DNA from: Macrosoma leucophasiata
Taxonomy: Eukaryota > Arthropoda > Insecta > Lepidoptera > Hedylidae
Assembly: GCA_036365455.1 (NCBI GenBank)
Contig: JAWQUS010000010.1
Span: 19,578,501 to 19,642,500 of the forward strand
Length of the DNA stretch: 64,000 nucleotides
Direction: 5' to 3'
The translations under genes and the position numbers were made by a program. This document shows positions 10,124-21,966 of this stretch, piece after piece (the first letter of the stretch is position 1; every line of letters begins with the position of its first letter). The notes under the pieces are model-generated. The model had not been told where the DNA came from. It worked only from the letters and a program-made list of their open reading frames with translations, and made no database searches.

Positions 10124-11039
10124 TGTGCAGGACGCTCATGAATAATGTACAGTGTTAGTGATTAAAAAACAGTTTTGATAGTGATCGGCCATACAGTCCT
10201 CAATAGTGTACGTTGTCAGCGCGTAGACAACCAATAACAATCGTGTTGTGTAGTCGTCAATAGCATAGTACACAATAGTATACGTTATCGGAACGTAGAT
10301 AGAGCTTAAGTGACCAATAGCGTTAGAGTATTGTATAACTTCTATTTTTAGATTTTGACTTTGTTATGTAATAGTTGTGATAATTTAGAGTGTAATTAAT
10401 AGTTTTGTGTCACTTAAAGCTCGTTTGTGTTTAATATTACTTTGTTTTATCTAATTTAACAGTTTTTTGTGTATAATTTCATAGTTTAGCATAGCATGTT
10501 TGTTTATTTGACTTTGTTTTATAGTTTTTAACATTTGAAATAGTTTTATGTTTGTTTTATTACTGTAATTTGTGCATTTTTGTATGAAAATAAAGATTTT
10601 TGATGTCTGTTGTTTTCTTTCGGTAATGATCTGAGATACATAGAGATTTTAATTGGCCAAATAGATCTAATAGCTGATTGGTTGTTCGAATCAACCAATC
10701 ATAGATAGTAAAATTTGTTTGCTTGAAATTTAAATACCTCTTGTGATTGGTTACTTGAACCAACAACCAATCACAGGAGGTTTTCTAAAGCTCGATGACC
10801 TTGAGATTTTAGAATAAAAGTAGGGCACTTTTGTATGGCCGGTACAGTTCGTCGACAGCACTCGGAATACTCGGATCACTACCTAAGGAAGAAATCAGAA
10901 GGAAAATAATAGTGAACAGTGAAAAAGCGTTTTATTAGAACATCCAGTAGAGCGTGTCACCCTGGTTCGCTTGCGCTGCTTTATCCGCCATACGGCGTGA
11001 GTCTTCAATCCAGTCAATAGTAAAGTGTCGTGTCTGACA
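10124..11039 (+). repeat. BEL/Pao 3' LTR
   Basis: 916 bp, same length and, as far as can be compared by eye, same sequence as the 5' LTR. Polyadenylation signal AATAAA at 10589-10594. Followed by the second copy of GGTTC at 11040-11044. Confidence 0.93.
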
Positions 11040-11044
11040 GGTTC

Positions 11045-12451
11045 TTCATTTATCACATTTTTAGGTAGGTATAGCCTCGCGGCTATTGTTAAAGGCACCC
11101 GTGCGAAGCCAGGCCGGTCATATATATTATACTTAATTTGACATAAGTATAATGTAAGATGCCACAATAGAAGAAAAAAATGAACTCAATTTAGTATTTC
11201 GACTGTTTTTATTAGATTACCAGAGGCTTTGTTCACATAAATTGACTTAAACCCAGGACGCACCTTATCCAGAACAAAGTAACGCGGACATTTACATTTA
11301 TGAACGAATCTTGTAGACTCACACTATACTATTTTCATATACTATATCTACTACACTTAACTATGATACAAAAAACTCGATGAAGTGATTTTGGACATAA
11401 CATGGTAACTTGAATCTAATCGCCACCTCATAAATGTCAGAAATATTTTGCAATTTTTTCCTTATCACATATGAAGCGCCATATTAAAAGAACTATGTTT
11501 AAACAAAACACGTAAATAATAACAAACGTATGTTGTTATTACAAAGAGATCTTTATTCTATTAACAACAGACTGACGAGGTCGTGGATAAATAAGTTACG
11601 TTGTTACGCTACGTGTCAAACTTCCTTTTTTTTTAGACGTGTGTATTTATTAATGCCCTTTTATAAGCTTGGGTTGTGTGTATGTATGTAACGGAATCTT
11701 TGAGCTTAATTTTCGCCGGCTTCTGAAAGTCTGATTAATTTGAAACTTTGCATACGTAACAAGGACCGATGACAATGCAGCAATTTAAAAAAAAATAATA
11801 AAAAAATCCATTACAAAAAAGTAATAAATAAATTAAAGTTTGAAAAAAGAATGAAAAAACACGCTTTCGAAACTAATTGAACTGAAAAAGTATAAATAAA
11901 ACAGTACCTAGTAATCATTTGAGAAATTCATATTCAATTAGTTTTCAAAGCGTATTTTTTAGTTTTTTTTTCAACCATTATTTTTTTGTTAGGTAATGAT
12001 GGGTACCCCAAAGTAAACCAAGAGTTTTTTTTATGCTTGGGAAACAAAATCAGCATTGTGAAAGTTCGACTAGTGCGGTTTGTGACTAGCCAAGTTCATC
12101 GTAGACCCTCTACGAAAATATTCGTAGATAAAAGTGAGACGTTATTTTAGTTTGAGTTCTACACGATTTTATATTTCTAGCTATGCATTATATTAAAAGT
12201 ATTGAACAGAAAAAAATCTGCCATATATGCTTTCCATGTTTTATTAAAGTCTACGTAAAATATTATACCAAGTTTTTAAATAAAAATAAAAATTTGTTGA
12301 ATATCAGAATTTTATAGGTCACAGGACTAAAACGCCATCGCACTAATTTATTTGTCGCCAAAAAGTATAAAAGTAATGTATTTATAGTTCAACACCATCT
12401 CGTTACAGCAGGCTCTTGTTGCAAGTTTGTAATCTACGAATTTCACTGATT
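11045..12451. other. Intron sequence, AT-rich, no gene
   Basis: Remainder of the transporter intron. About 11630-11790 has 'gtatgtaacggaatctttga' and following sequence that reads like a decayed retrotransposon tail. No open frame or RNA gene is supported. Confidence 0.45.
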
Positions 12452-12740
12452 GTGACGGAGCTCGAGGGCGTAGACCCACCGAATCACTCATCACCAATCT
12501 AGCTGCCGCTAAATGGTAAAGTTCAGCGCTATCGTGTTTTGATCAAATGGTAATATACGGAATTACAGATTGAGCTTATCAGCTGAAATCTACATGGTTT
12601 CGTAATAACTATCACAGATAAACTAAGGTCTCAGGGGTGGTAACGCATCTGCATTTTGACCTGTAGTTTGTGTAAATGTCTATAGGCTGCAGTTATGACT
12701 TGACATTCATGTGAGCTGCACGCTTGTTTGCCACCTTTGT
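12452..12740 (+). repeat. ~290-bp short interspersed repeat, family A (diverged copy)
   Basis: Family A runs in its sense direction from 'ctggtggtagagctcc' through 'ccgctaaatggtagtgttca', 'ctcaggagtggtaacgcatc' and 'ctataggctgcagtcatcac' to 'gcttgtttgccacttccatt' plus an A-rich end. It has no coding frame and an A-rich 3' end, so it is SINE-like, but no tRNA head is seen. This copy is split from its tail by the MITE at 12743-12880. Confidence 0.6.
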
Positions 12741-12742
12741 AA

Positions 12743-12880
12743 GCCTGGGTTGCACCACATCATTTGTTAAAGTAATTGTTACATTACACATCCTTCTCTA
12801 TCTTAAGGAAATCTGTTAAAGTTAGAGCAGGATGCGAAATTTTACAATAACTTTAACAAAAGTCGTGGTGCAACCCAGGC
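12743..12880. mobile_element. PIF/Harbinger-like MITE, 138 bp
   Basis: Inverted ends GCCTGGGTTGCACCAC ... GTGGTGCAACCCAGGC, flanked by TAA on both sides (12740-12742 and 12881-12883). A 3-bp TAA duplication is typical of PIF/Harbinger elements. It is nested in the 3' tail of a family A repeat. Confidence 0.7.
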
Positions 12881-12952
12881 TAAGTTTTGTAAAAAAAAAA
12901 AATAAACATCTGGTTTGTATGTAGATGTTTATGGACTACATTATTTTTATTC

Positions 12953-13230
12953 TTTTTTTTTTATGTAATGGAAGCGGCAAACAAGCATGCAGTTCACATT
13001 GACGTTAAGTGATGACTGCAGCCTATAGACACCCACATGAAGACCAAGGCCAAAATGCAGATGCGTCACCACTCCTGAGGCCTAAGGTGTTATGCCTCTG
13101 TGCCGGAAATTACAGGGCCGTACATTACCACCTGACCGGAACACGATAGTGCTGAACACTACCATTTAGCGGCAAGTAAATTAGGTAATGTGGTGGTGGC
13201 TCCGTCACTGGAGCTCTACCACCAGTAAAA
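12953..13230 (-). repeat. Family A short repeat
   Basis: Full-length minus-strand copy from the A-rich tail (left) to 'gagctctaccaccag' (right). It lies 107 bp downstream of the transporter exon, inside the intron. Confidence 0.7.
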
Positions 13231-13337
13231 TTACCATCAATTTGAAACAAATAAACGGTTGCCAAATCATTACGTAAATAATGTAACTTCTTGATGTACT
13301 TGTGTAAATAAATAGGTTTAAATAAATAATTTCGCAC

Positions 13338-13588
13338 CTATCCAACTGGCTTCATTTTCAGTGATGTGTATAGAAGAATTCTCACTCTTCAACTGAGGTA
13401 AGGCTGTAGCTGAAAAACCGAATGCCATCCCCGTGTTTATTGTACCCAGGTTGGCGATGAAAGCAGCCATAACTTGCTTGAAGGCCTTCCCTCTGCCTTC
13501 TTTACTGGTCTTCTGAGTTTTTTCTGGCAAAGGCGTCTTTGTGATGCTGGGTTGTCTGCCATTCTTGATGAACGGCGTTGAGTCATTC
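13338..13588 (-). CDS. Sugar transporter (Tret1-like) exon, N-terminal tail and TM1
   Basis: Exon of 251 bp (1 nt + 83 codons + 1 nt) with acceptor TTTTTTTCAG (AG at 13590-13589) and donor GTGCGA (from 13337). It encodes a polar cytosolic stretch (STPFIKNGRQPSITKTPL, then a Lys-rich part), the first membrane helix (AAFIANLGTINTGMAFGF) and SATALPQLKSENSS...ITENEASWI. The downstream phase matches 2425-2583. There is no start codon in the exon; the frame enters from a splice site with two codon bases upstream, so at least one earlier coding exon lies at higher coordinates or beyond the window. Together the three exons give about 180 residues, roughly the first third of a ~500-residue transporter. 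Confidence 0.87.
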
Positions 13589-13852
13589 CTGAAAAAAATT
13601 AAAAATTATCTGAGCATATTATCATTAATTCTGGTGATTTCATTTATCCTTCAATGTCAGTTCTAATACTAGGACTGAAACAAATGTATAAAAAAAATTA
13701 ATTCCAAGTAAAATAAGTTAAATGAATATTGCCAAAAATATTACTATCATGACAGTTCATGATAATATAAACTTATTACAAGTAAGTGCATTACTCAATA
13801 CGAGTAACAACACTTTTTCCTAGTGTCAGAGATCCACCGAATTTTTTTTTTT

Positions 13853-14158
13853 TTTATTTTATTTTTTTTTTTTTTATGTTATAAAAGTGGCAAACAAGCG
13901 TGCAGTTCACATTGATGTTAAGTGATGACTGCAGCCTATAGACACCCACACAATGACCAGAGGTCAAAATGCAAATGCGCTGCCACTCCGGAGGCATTAG
14001 GTGTTATGCCTCTGTGCCGTAAACTACAGAGCCGTACATTACCACCTGACCGGAACACGATAGTGCTGAACACTACCGTTTAACGGCAAGTATATTAGGT
14101 AATGCGGTGGTGCCTACGCCCGCGAGCTCCGTCACTGGAGCTCTACCACCAGTAAAAT
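13853..14158 (-). repeat. Family A short repeat
   Basis: Near full-length minus-strand copy with a T-rich run (tail) on its left and 'gagctctaccaccag' on its right. It lies 264 bp upstream of the transporter exon, so that exon is bracketed by two same-orientation copies. Confidence 0.7.
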
Positions 14159-14190
14159 AATTTATATACCGTCAAATGTCTTTTTTTTAA

Positions 14191-14600
14191 ATAGAATGGC
14201 ATTGCTGTTACGCATATTGCCAGTGTCAAGTAAAACGATAATTCGTATTCGTCATAAGCAGCGTTAAAGAAAGAGTCAATCATCAGTATTTCGAGTAAAG
14301 CGATGGCTACTTTATCGGATCATTTATAATGAAGTTTTGGAGGTACTCTGAAAAGCCGTGTTTTCGCACTGTTATTCTATTTCACTATACACGGGAAATG
14401 TAATAAACATATATCAAACAAAATGCCATCAACTTAATCTCTCCAGACACGAGAAAAATATGACAATTGAAATTCAATTGTGTCTCGCCGCCGGTGGCCG
14501 CACGATCCTTGAAGGATTAATTAAATATAACTCCAAAATACACTAAGAAAATGAAATAAAACAAAAGCACCACACGTCTCTTTCAAGGTTCCCGCCAAAA
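14191..14600. repeat. Interspersed repeat, family D
   Basis: Contains 'acgcatattgccagtgtcaa', 'atgaagttttggagg' and 'aaggttcccgccaaaa'. All three recur in the same order at 45545-46270, so this is a dispersed repeat of unknown class. The frame at 14358-14546 falls inside it and is not a gene. Confidence 0.5.
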
Positions 14601-14809
14601 CTCCAAATGGCAATTAATGTTCAAGATTATCGTGTGCTGGTTTGATGGCACTTTATGCGTATCCTGGAAGAAATACAACTAAACAGAGGTGGCAATGCGT
14701 TTTGACTACCGTTTTTTTTTTGCAGCTGGTAATAGGCTCCAGCTTTCACTTACGATCCATGTGAACAACATAGGTACCTATATGTTACCCACCATCATTG
14801 TATCGTCCC

Positions 14810-14980
14810 GTGATAAAACTACCTCCACTGCAATCGCCGATCCATTTGCCAAGCGTGGCGATTATGGCATATTCTCCCTTAATGACGCTTAACACAACAC
14901 TGTTGTGGTCGTTTTAGGGAAGGCTTTGTCCAGCAGTGGACGTCTTTCGGCTGAAGTGACATAGGAAAACGCAATAATAT
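14810..14980 (+). repeat. LINE 3' fragment
   Basis: Ends 'ggctttgtccagcagtggac', which resembles the C-terminal end (…Q-Q-W-T…) of RTE-like LINE polyproteins. Similar sequence occurs at about 43040-43170, 55735-55790 and 56545-56740. Degenerate. Confidence 0.45.
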
Positions 14981-14984
14981 ATGT

Positions 14985-15073
14985 ATGTTTCTATACGCCA
15001 GGTCCCTAACGGGGTAGGCAGAGAGTGTAGAGCGCCAGATATCCCGGTCCTGACATACCTCAGGACCGGGATA
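14985..15073 (-). pseudogene. LINE RT C-terminal remnant ending in a hairpin
   Basis: Minus-strand reading matches the tail ...RDIWRSTLSAYPVRDLA also found at 38379-38576. The LINE similarity stops at 15059, where the sequence folds back on itself: arms 15040-15053 and 15060-15073 (tatcccggtcctga and its complement). Confidence 0.55.
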
Positions 15074-16257
15074 CACTTACAATAATAACCCAATGCTAAT
15101 GGTAGATCAGTAGATTTTGATGATTTAATTTATCAATTTTTTTTTATTTATTAGATTTTGATCGTTATTTATAAACATCCATCGTTTTAACGTGATCAAT
15201 AAATAGATCCCTATTTTTGGACTGATTGTTAACCAATCGACCTCCTATGCGATGACTGACAACAAACAATCGATGAAGATGATTGATACCTGCGTCGATT
15301 ACAATTTCAAACATCATCGCAATCGTCATATCAGGTTAATAAGGTCGGCCAGCAAACAAAGGTTGATTGACAAATGCGAAATTTTACGCAATCCAATTGT
15401 CAATCAATTTTGGTTGAGTATTTTTTAAATAGATTAAAATTTTAAGTTCTCCTCGGACTCGATGTAGGTAAATGCGTTGAACATTAATATCAAATACTTT
15501 CGGTTGTTAGGAATGTTCATCAAGAAATTCCACCGGTTTTACTTTTTTTTTATTTTGATCACTTTGGCAGATTTCACGGATTATCGCCGATTTTACCAAA
15601 TTTATGAGTGCACATACTCATATTTATACATTTTTGTTAGTGAACTTTACGTATGGCAGAGAATATGTAATAATATTACGCTTATGGATAGACGCTATTT
15701 CGAGGTCAAAAGTGCAAGTGCAACCGCCAAAATTTAACTGTCACGAAATGAATGGAATACGTTTTCCATTCCATCATTATTGTCAATACACGCCAATGCA
15801 ATTTCGACGCTAATCAACATACAACCTTGTACATCATAATTAGAATTAATGAGAATGGGAACTTACACGCGAAACGTTTATTGTGCATTGACAGACGAAA
15901 TAACAACAGGTAATGGGAATTATGACAAATATTTTTTTTTACTTATGGTAAAATAGTAAAAATTTAGTGTTAGTTAACTACTAGATAGCATCGGCGTCAC
16001 TTCATTACGTTATCTTATAGATTATAATTAAATCGGACCCCATATATACCTCATCAACCTCGGTCGGAGTATCCTTAATTTTCGTCAGATGAATATTACA
16101 TCTGTTCCTCCACTTTTGCATACCCATTTGCGGAAAGTAGGCATGCAGTTATGTTATGTCTATCTATCAGCAGCGCTCTAGTGCTACATAATTGCCGCAA
16201 ATAAGTTAATTTAAAAACATTTAAAAAAGAACGTATTTCTAATACCGTGACAAGCTC
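15074..16257. other. AT-rich stretch, no gene recognised
   Basis: No frame with recognisable domains, no tRNA and no clear inverted or direct repeats. The frames at 15477-15813 are short and of AT-driven composition. Confidence 0.4.
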
Positions 16258-16430
16258 AATGTACGGCCCTGTAATTTCCGGCACAAAGGCATAACACCTT
16301 AGGCCTCTGGAGTGGTAACGCATCTGCATTCTGACCTTGGTCTTCGTGTGGGTGTATATAGGCTGCAGTCATCACTTAACATCAATGTGAACTGCATGCT
16401 TGTTTGCCACATCCATTACATAAAAAAGGG
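16258..16430 (+). repeat. Family A short repeat, 5'-truncated
   Basis: Carries the 3' half: 'cggccctgtaatttccggca' to 'gtttgccacatccattac' and an A-rich tail. Confidence 0.65.
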
Positions 16431-16927
16431 AGTCCCAATATACTTGTGAACGTCCAACTACATAATCACCCATAAAAAATGAGTGTTGCATTACCATTTG
16501 CTATTTTAAATTAACAATATTCATTCATTCACATACTACAACTCGCGACTGTAGCGTAAAACTATTTCCAAGGTTGCAGTAGATGAGATACTTTTTAATT
16601 CATTTCATTGCCACCTTTTTGTCGGATACCCAATAGTAGGTACGATGATTTTTAGAGTCTTTATACATATTGCCGTGAGGTGGACGATATTTTATTAAAA
16701 AAAAACAATATAAAAAAATACTTTCCCAATAAAGAATATAAAAAAATACTTGCGGCCATTTCTTGATAGGCAACCTATTGGATATATATTCACTCTAGAT
16801 TATAAAGTTGATGAACGAAATGATTCTGCAGAGGGATCTTAACCTATAGGTTTTCATAAAATTATCACAATGGCTGTAGCAAAACAGTGATAATTCTAAA
16901 ACAGACATTCATTCATAGGTGTATAGG

Positions 16928-18284
16928 TGTAACGTTGTATTTTTTCTGGTTTATAATATATGGTATTATATATTAAAAATGGTCACAACGCCATCTAGTT
17001 AATCACCGCCGTACTAGGTCAACATTATAAATAGTATCACGTATTCCATACGACGCATAGTTTGATTACATAATTTATCTAATACTTATAATTTGTCTTA
17101 AAAATACAATTTCGATATTTCCAAATTAAATATTAGATATAACGATAAGAACATAATTAAAATATTATTCGGTGAATTTAATTGGCATTGTGGCTGAAAG
17201 TCTAAAAAAAAGACACGAATCCAGGGCCGGTAAAGGGAAAGGTCTGAGAGGTTATTAGACGTCATCCGTCATTTGATTTTTCTCTGTCCAACTAGTTAGT
17301 GGTGACACACTCGAAATTATGTAAAAGGTTGAAGCCTAGAATATTTTGGCCATCATGGCCTAAATGCCTATTCAATAGGTATTTTTATCACCAATTGAGG
17401 TAAGATCTTCAAGAATCTTTGGATATTTTCTCGTTCACATGTCGATTTGAGAAATGGCGTGATGACTTCATGTTGGGTTGTTTGTTGCAGCCAGTTTCCC
17501 TAATTCGGGAGGAGATGGGATGCAGAGGCTTTATTCAGTTATGAGATTATAGCGAAAAGTCCTCGTAAGTAATAATTTCCACTTCCACAAGTTTTGTATA
17601 GGGAGGCTGTTTGATTCATGTTGAGTTTGGTACTAGATTCTTCATGAACCAAACAGAGATAATGCAGATTGTAACCAGTGTGATTTTGTTTCAGATGCGG
17701 GTTTATTTATTTTTTATATAGAATTCGTTTATATAGAATTCGTTTACTATTTCATGCGTAAATTTGTTCATTGGTTAGGTCATAATTTAGCATAGGGAAT
17801 CCTCAACTTACCTTTTAAGTACGGATCATTGTTAGAATATTTTTTTCCTTCCCCAATGATGGTGTTAAATCTGACTGACCTCTGGATGCGGGGTGTGACC
17901 GGTTACCCTGAAGCCTAGTGGAGTAGAGAATACTGGACTCCTCCGAAGCTGGCTACAAAGGTACCATCTCAAGGATTTGTAGAAAGGATTAGGGTTACCG
18001 GCATTACCATGCCCGGGGACAGGTAATAAAGTAAAGTAAATATATTAAATTAATTGAATAAAGGAGCAGTAATCGTCACCACTCGAACCATTTCATATTC
18101 ACGACCCTGTTTTCTTGATAGTTTGTTACTGGATCACATTGGTAAAAGCATGTAATAGGAATTTGTAAGTTACAATTTAAAAACATAGGTTAAATAAATA
18201 AATATCAGTGTACCAAACAAACAGCTTTTTATTCAACTCGTTCATTTACAGAACGGGGTTTCAGTCTTGATAATATTCTGAGAG
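16928..18284 (+). repeat. Left LTR of the LARD-like element
   Basis: 1,357 bp shared with 20610-21966. If the PBS-like site at 18346 is real, the true LTR may extend to about 18344. The right copy continues for about 45 bp with only partial similarity. Confidence 0.75.
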
Positions 18285-18345
18285 AGCTCGGGCTCGCAGC
18301 CATCTTTCAGTACAGTCATAATAATACACTGAGAGCTTCTTTCAG

Positions 18346-18361
18346 TGGCGCCCAAATAAAT
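18346..18361 (+). promoter_or_regulatory. Primer-binding-site-like sequence
   Basis: TGGCGCCCAAATAAAT begins with TGGCGCCC, as in retroelements primed by a tRNA ending GGGCGCCA. Its distance from the shared repeat end leaves the assignment uncertain. Confidence 0.4.
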
Positions 18362-19062
18362 ATAAGGAAAGGTTTTCAATGGCCTTCCTTGGTGAGGAAT
18401 ATTGCTCCTTTTGATTTTGTGTGGTTTAATAGTGGAAAAATTATTTTTTTTAGTTATGTCAATAACTTTCTACTGTTAAATTAATATTATTTTTTAATTT
18501 AGGGAAACGGCTCAATTGGATGTTTTTTTAAATGTGTTGTCACTTTTATTTATGTTATATGTATGCCTCCTACCTAACTATATTTAAAACTGAATTTAAT
18601 TTTCAGTTGTAGTACAAAAGTACTTATATACAACTTTTGTTTTTATTTAACTGTATTGGTTTTTTTGAAAACATTTCAAAATAAACATAGTTTTTATGGT
18701 TAATACCTACATAACCTTTTAAAATGCTTAGTAATGATAGGTATGTACTAAACATAATATTTTTTTTGATGCCTATTTAGTTATGGTTTAATTGATAACC
18801 ATTTTTTTTTTTTTTTGTTGATACTTTTATAGTAATGCTTTTGTGCTAATTATAGCATATTGTTATATAACTAAACAATTTTAAAAAATTGTTATATAGT
18901 GAAAATGTTTTGGTTTAATTGAATAACCGTATTATGATTACAATTATTGTAAGTTTGTAGTATTGTCATTGTATTATATTTTTTGTACCTAGTAGGTAAA
19001 TACTGTTATTTAAGGAAACAAGTTCCTGTTTTAATATTTTTTGTTAAGTGGTGGCTAATACT

Positions 19063-19186
19063 GCATTTCAAAATGGAAACTACGGCTAAATATTTAGAAT
19101 ATTATATTCTCTTAGCGCAGGGAATTCCGGAAACCGTAATTACCGATGATGTGGTTCAATTCACGGGATCTAAAATTTGTTTGTAG
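19063..19186 (+). pseudogene. Degenerate Ty3/gypsy integrase fragment
   Basis: The frame here includes GIPETVITDDVVQFTG, resembling the integrase core segment around the second catalytic Asp (G-I-P-x-x-I-x-T-D-x-x-x-Q-F). No further integrase sequence is readable on either side. It identifies the lineage of the LARD-like element. Confidence 0.5.
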
Positions 19187-19414
19187 CTCAAAAGAGATAT
19201 GACGTTCCTCGATTTCATCTATGAGCCAAGGCTGACCAACTATTATTATAGTATTATTTTTTTTTTAGGAATGTATTAGGTAGGAGGACATTTACATGAA
19301 CTCATGCAAGTATATGAGTATTATAGTTGGAAGATATATGGTGTAGGTAGTTTATTTTTTAGTTTGGTAGGTTAACATAGTGTGCCTACATAGCATACAC
19401 TGTATAGGTTTTTT

Positions 19415-19750
19415 TTTTATGCTGTTACTGTTGTTAGCAGCTATTGTATACCTAATGATTTTTATGTGTAGGTATAGTTTTTTTTATGCTGTTACTGTTG
19501 TTAGCAGCTATGGTATACCTAATGTTTTTTTATGTGTAGGTATGGTTTTTTATGCTGTTTACTGTTGTTAGCAGCTTTACTCGCGATGACGTTTTTTTAT
19601 AACTAGCGATGTAGGTATGTTTGTTATGTTGTTACTGTTGTTAGCAGCTATCCTCGCGAAGATGTTTTTATAACTAGCGATGGATGTTTTTTAATGCTGT
19701 TACTGCCGTTAGCAGCTATTCCCGCGATGACGTTTTTATAACTAGCGGAG
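19415..19750 (+). repeat. Minisatellite in LARD interior
   Basis: Five imperfect units of about 65-78 bp, each starting near 'tatgctgttactgttgttag' (about 19418, 19482, 19549, 19627 and 19692). The later units add 'cgcgatgacgtttttataac' and 'tagcg'. Confidence 0.7.
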
Positions 19751-20596
19751 AAGACTGGAAATATTTTTTCACCAGTTCTTTTTTTATGAGGGTTTATAGT
19801 TGTGAATATTTTTAACCACACTTCCCTTATTTTATATTGACTACTGTTATAGCTCTAGAGCTGGCAATTAGTTAATTTATTTAGAGAAGATGATTCGACA
19901 ACCTTTGGAAGTCAATCCTTCGTATTTTTAGAGTAGAGTTCTACATGAACTTCTACTTTCGTTTGGGAATTCGAGTTCCACTGTAAATCAGGCGGAACTC
20001 ACTTATGGGTTTTGATTGTAGGTGACATTTGGCTTCGAATTTATATGCAAATGTTTACAAGTTTGAAAGAGAGGCATGACAGATGATTTTTATGAAAGGA
20101 TGGGGTTTATTTTGCTCGGACAGCAGGTGATTTAAAAGTAGGTAGAACAACAGTCCTGGCGCGTTGGCTTAAATAGGAAGAGAATGACTGTTAGTTAGGC
20201 GGTAAAGAGTAGGTGTCGATACTGGTAGGTCATTTTGCATGTTTTTTTAAAACCTACCGGAGTTTTGTTTATCTATAGCTTTTCAAAAGCATAGTTTTTT
20301 TTTTTTCCCCAGATACTCCAGTGTTTGTTTAAAGTGTTATTGTTTTTTTTTGCACTTTTGCACTAGTTGTTGTTGTAATGAGTGGGAACTTTTTATGTAC
20401 CAGTAGTTGTTTTTAACCTTTTAGGAGGTTTGTTTTAGTCTTTTACAGGTACATTGGTGGTTTTTTAACCTATTACAGGTTGACTTTTTTGTTTTTTTTT
20501 TAAATAGCAGTGTCTTTTCATGACCAAGAAGGATGGCAGTTAACTCTTGAGGCGCTGAGGGCAGCGCAGTTTCTCCCTTTGTTCGAAACTTTTGTA

Positions 20597-20609
20597 GGAA
20601 GGGGGGTAT
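20597..20609 (+). promoter_or_regulatory. Polypurine-tract-like sequence
   Basis: Purine-rich 'aggaaggggggta' immediately precedes the right LTR. Confidence 0.55.
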
Positions 20610-21966
20610 TGTAACGTTGTATTTTTTCTGGTTTATAATATATGGTATTATATATTAAAAATGGTCACAACGCCATCTAGTTAATCACCGCCGTACTAGG
20701 TCAACATTATAAATAGTATCACGTATTCCATACGACGCATAGTTTGATTACATAATTTATCTAATACTTATAATTTGTCTTAAAAATACAATTTCGATAT
20801 TTCCAAATTAAATATTAGATATAACGATAAGAACATAATTAAAATATTATTCGGTGAATTTAATTGGCATTGTGGCTGAAAGTCTAAAAAAAAGACACGA
20901 ATCCAGGGCCGGTAAAGGGAAAGGTCTGAGAGGTTATTAGACGTCATCCGTCATTTGATTTTTCTCTGTCCAACTAGTTAGTGGTGACACACTCGAAATT
21001 ATGTAAAAGGTTGAAGCCTAGAATATTTTGGCCATCATGGCCTAAATGCCTATTCAATAGGTATTTTTATCACCAATTGAGGTAAGATCTTCAAGAATCT
21101 TTGGATATTTTCTCGTTCACATGTCGATTTGAGAAATGGCGTGATGACTTCATGTTGGGTTGTTTGTTGCAGCCAGTTTCCCTAATTCGGGAGGAGATGG
21201 GATGCAGAGGCTTTATTCAGTTATGAGATTATAGCGAAAAGTCCTCGTAAGTAATAATTTCCACTTCCACAAGTTTTGTATAGGGAGGCTGTTTGATTCA
21301 TGTTGAGTTTGGTACTAGATTCTTCATGAACCAAACAGAGATAATGCAGATTGTAACCAGTGTGATTTTGTTTCAGATGCGGGTTTATTTATTTTTTATA
21401 TAGAATTCGTTTATATAGAATTCGTTTACTATTTCATGCGTAAATTTGTTCATTGGTTAGGTCATAATTTAGCATAGGGAATCCTCAACTTACCTTTTAA
21501 GTACGGATCATTGTTAGAATATTTTTTTCCTTCCCCAATGATGGTGTTAAATCTGACTGACCTCTGGATGCGGGGTGTGACCGGTTACCCTGAAGCCTAG
21601 TGGAGTAGAGAATACTGGACTCCTCCGAAGCTGGCTACAAAGGTACCATCTCAAGGATTTGTAGAAAGGATTAGGGTTACCGGCATTACCATGCCCGGGG
21701 ACAGGTAATAAAGTAAAGTAAATATATTAAATTAATTGAATAAAGGAGCAGTAATCGTCACCACTCGAACCATTTCATATTCACGACCCTGTTTTCTTGA
21801 TAGTTTGTTACTGGATCACATTGGTAAAAGCATGTAATAGGAATTTGTAAGTTACAATTTAAAAACATAGGTTAAATAAATAAATATCAGTGTACCAAAC
21901 AAACAGCTTTTTATTCAACTCGTTCATTTACAGAACGGGGTTTCAGTCTTGATAATATTCTGAGAG
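20610..21966 (+). repeat. Right LTR of the LARD-like element
   Basis: Same length and apparently the same sequence as 16928-18284. After 21966 the similarity to the left copy drops abruptly. Confidence 0.75.

Larger units (their letters stand above)
3286..11039 (+). mobile_element. BEL/Pao LTR retrotransposon, complete
   Basis: A 7,754-bp element with LTRs at 3286-4201 and 10124-11039 (916 bp each, starting TGTGCAGG and ending GTCTGACA), a primer binding site, gag-protease and RT-RNase H-integrase frames, and a purine tract. It is flanked by the 5-bp direct repeat GGTTC (3281-3285 and 11040-11044), the usual target duplication of this superfamily. The domain order protease, RT, RNase H, integrase and the DDGS protease motif point to BEL/Pao. 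No envelope frame is present. The LTRs look identical by eye, so the insertion is recent. It sits in an intron of the sugar transporter, in the opposite orientation. One defect is visible: gag-protease and RT are in different frames at 6630-6669. Confidence 0.93.
16928..21966 (+). mobile_element. Non-autonomous (LARD-like) LTR element, Ty3/gypsy-like
   Basis: Two 1,357-bp direct repeats (16928-18284 and 20610-21966) start TGTAACGTTG and look identical by eye. They flank 2,325 bp. A G-rich tract 'aggaaggggggtat' sits directly before the right repeat, as a polypurine tract should. 'TGGCGCCCAAATAAAT' at 18346 looks like a primer binding site, 61 bp beyond the shared repeat end. The interior keeps only a piece of integrase-like sequence. 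Identical LTRs with a nearly non-coding interior suggest recent movement using proteins supplied in trans. The exact outer boundary and target duplication could not be found. Confidence 0.7.
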
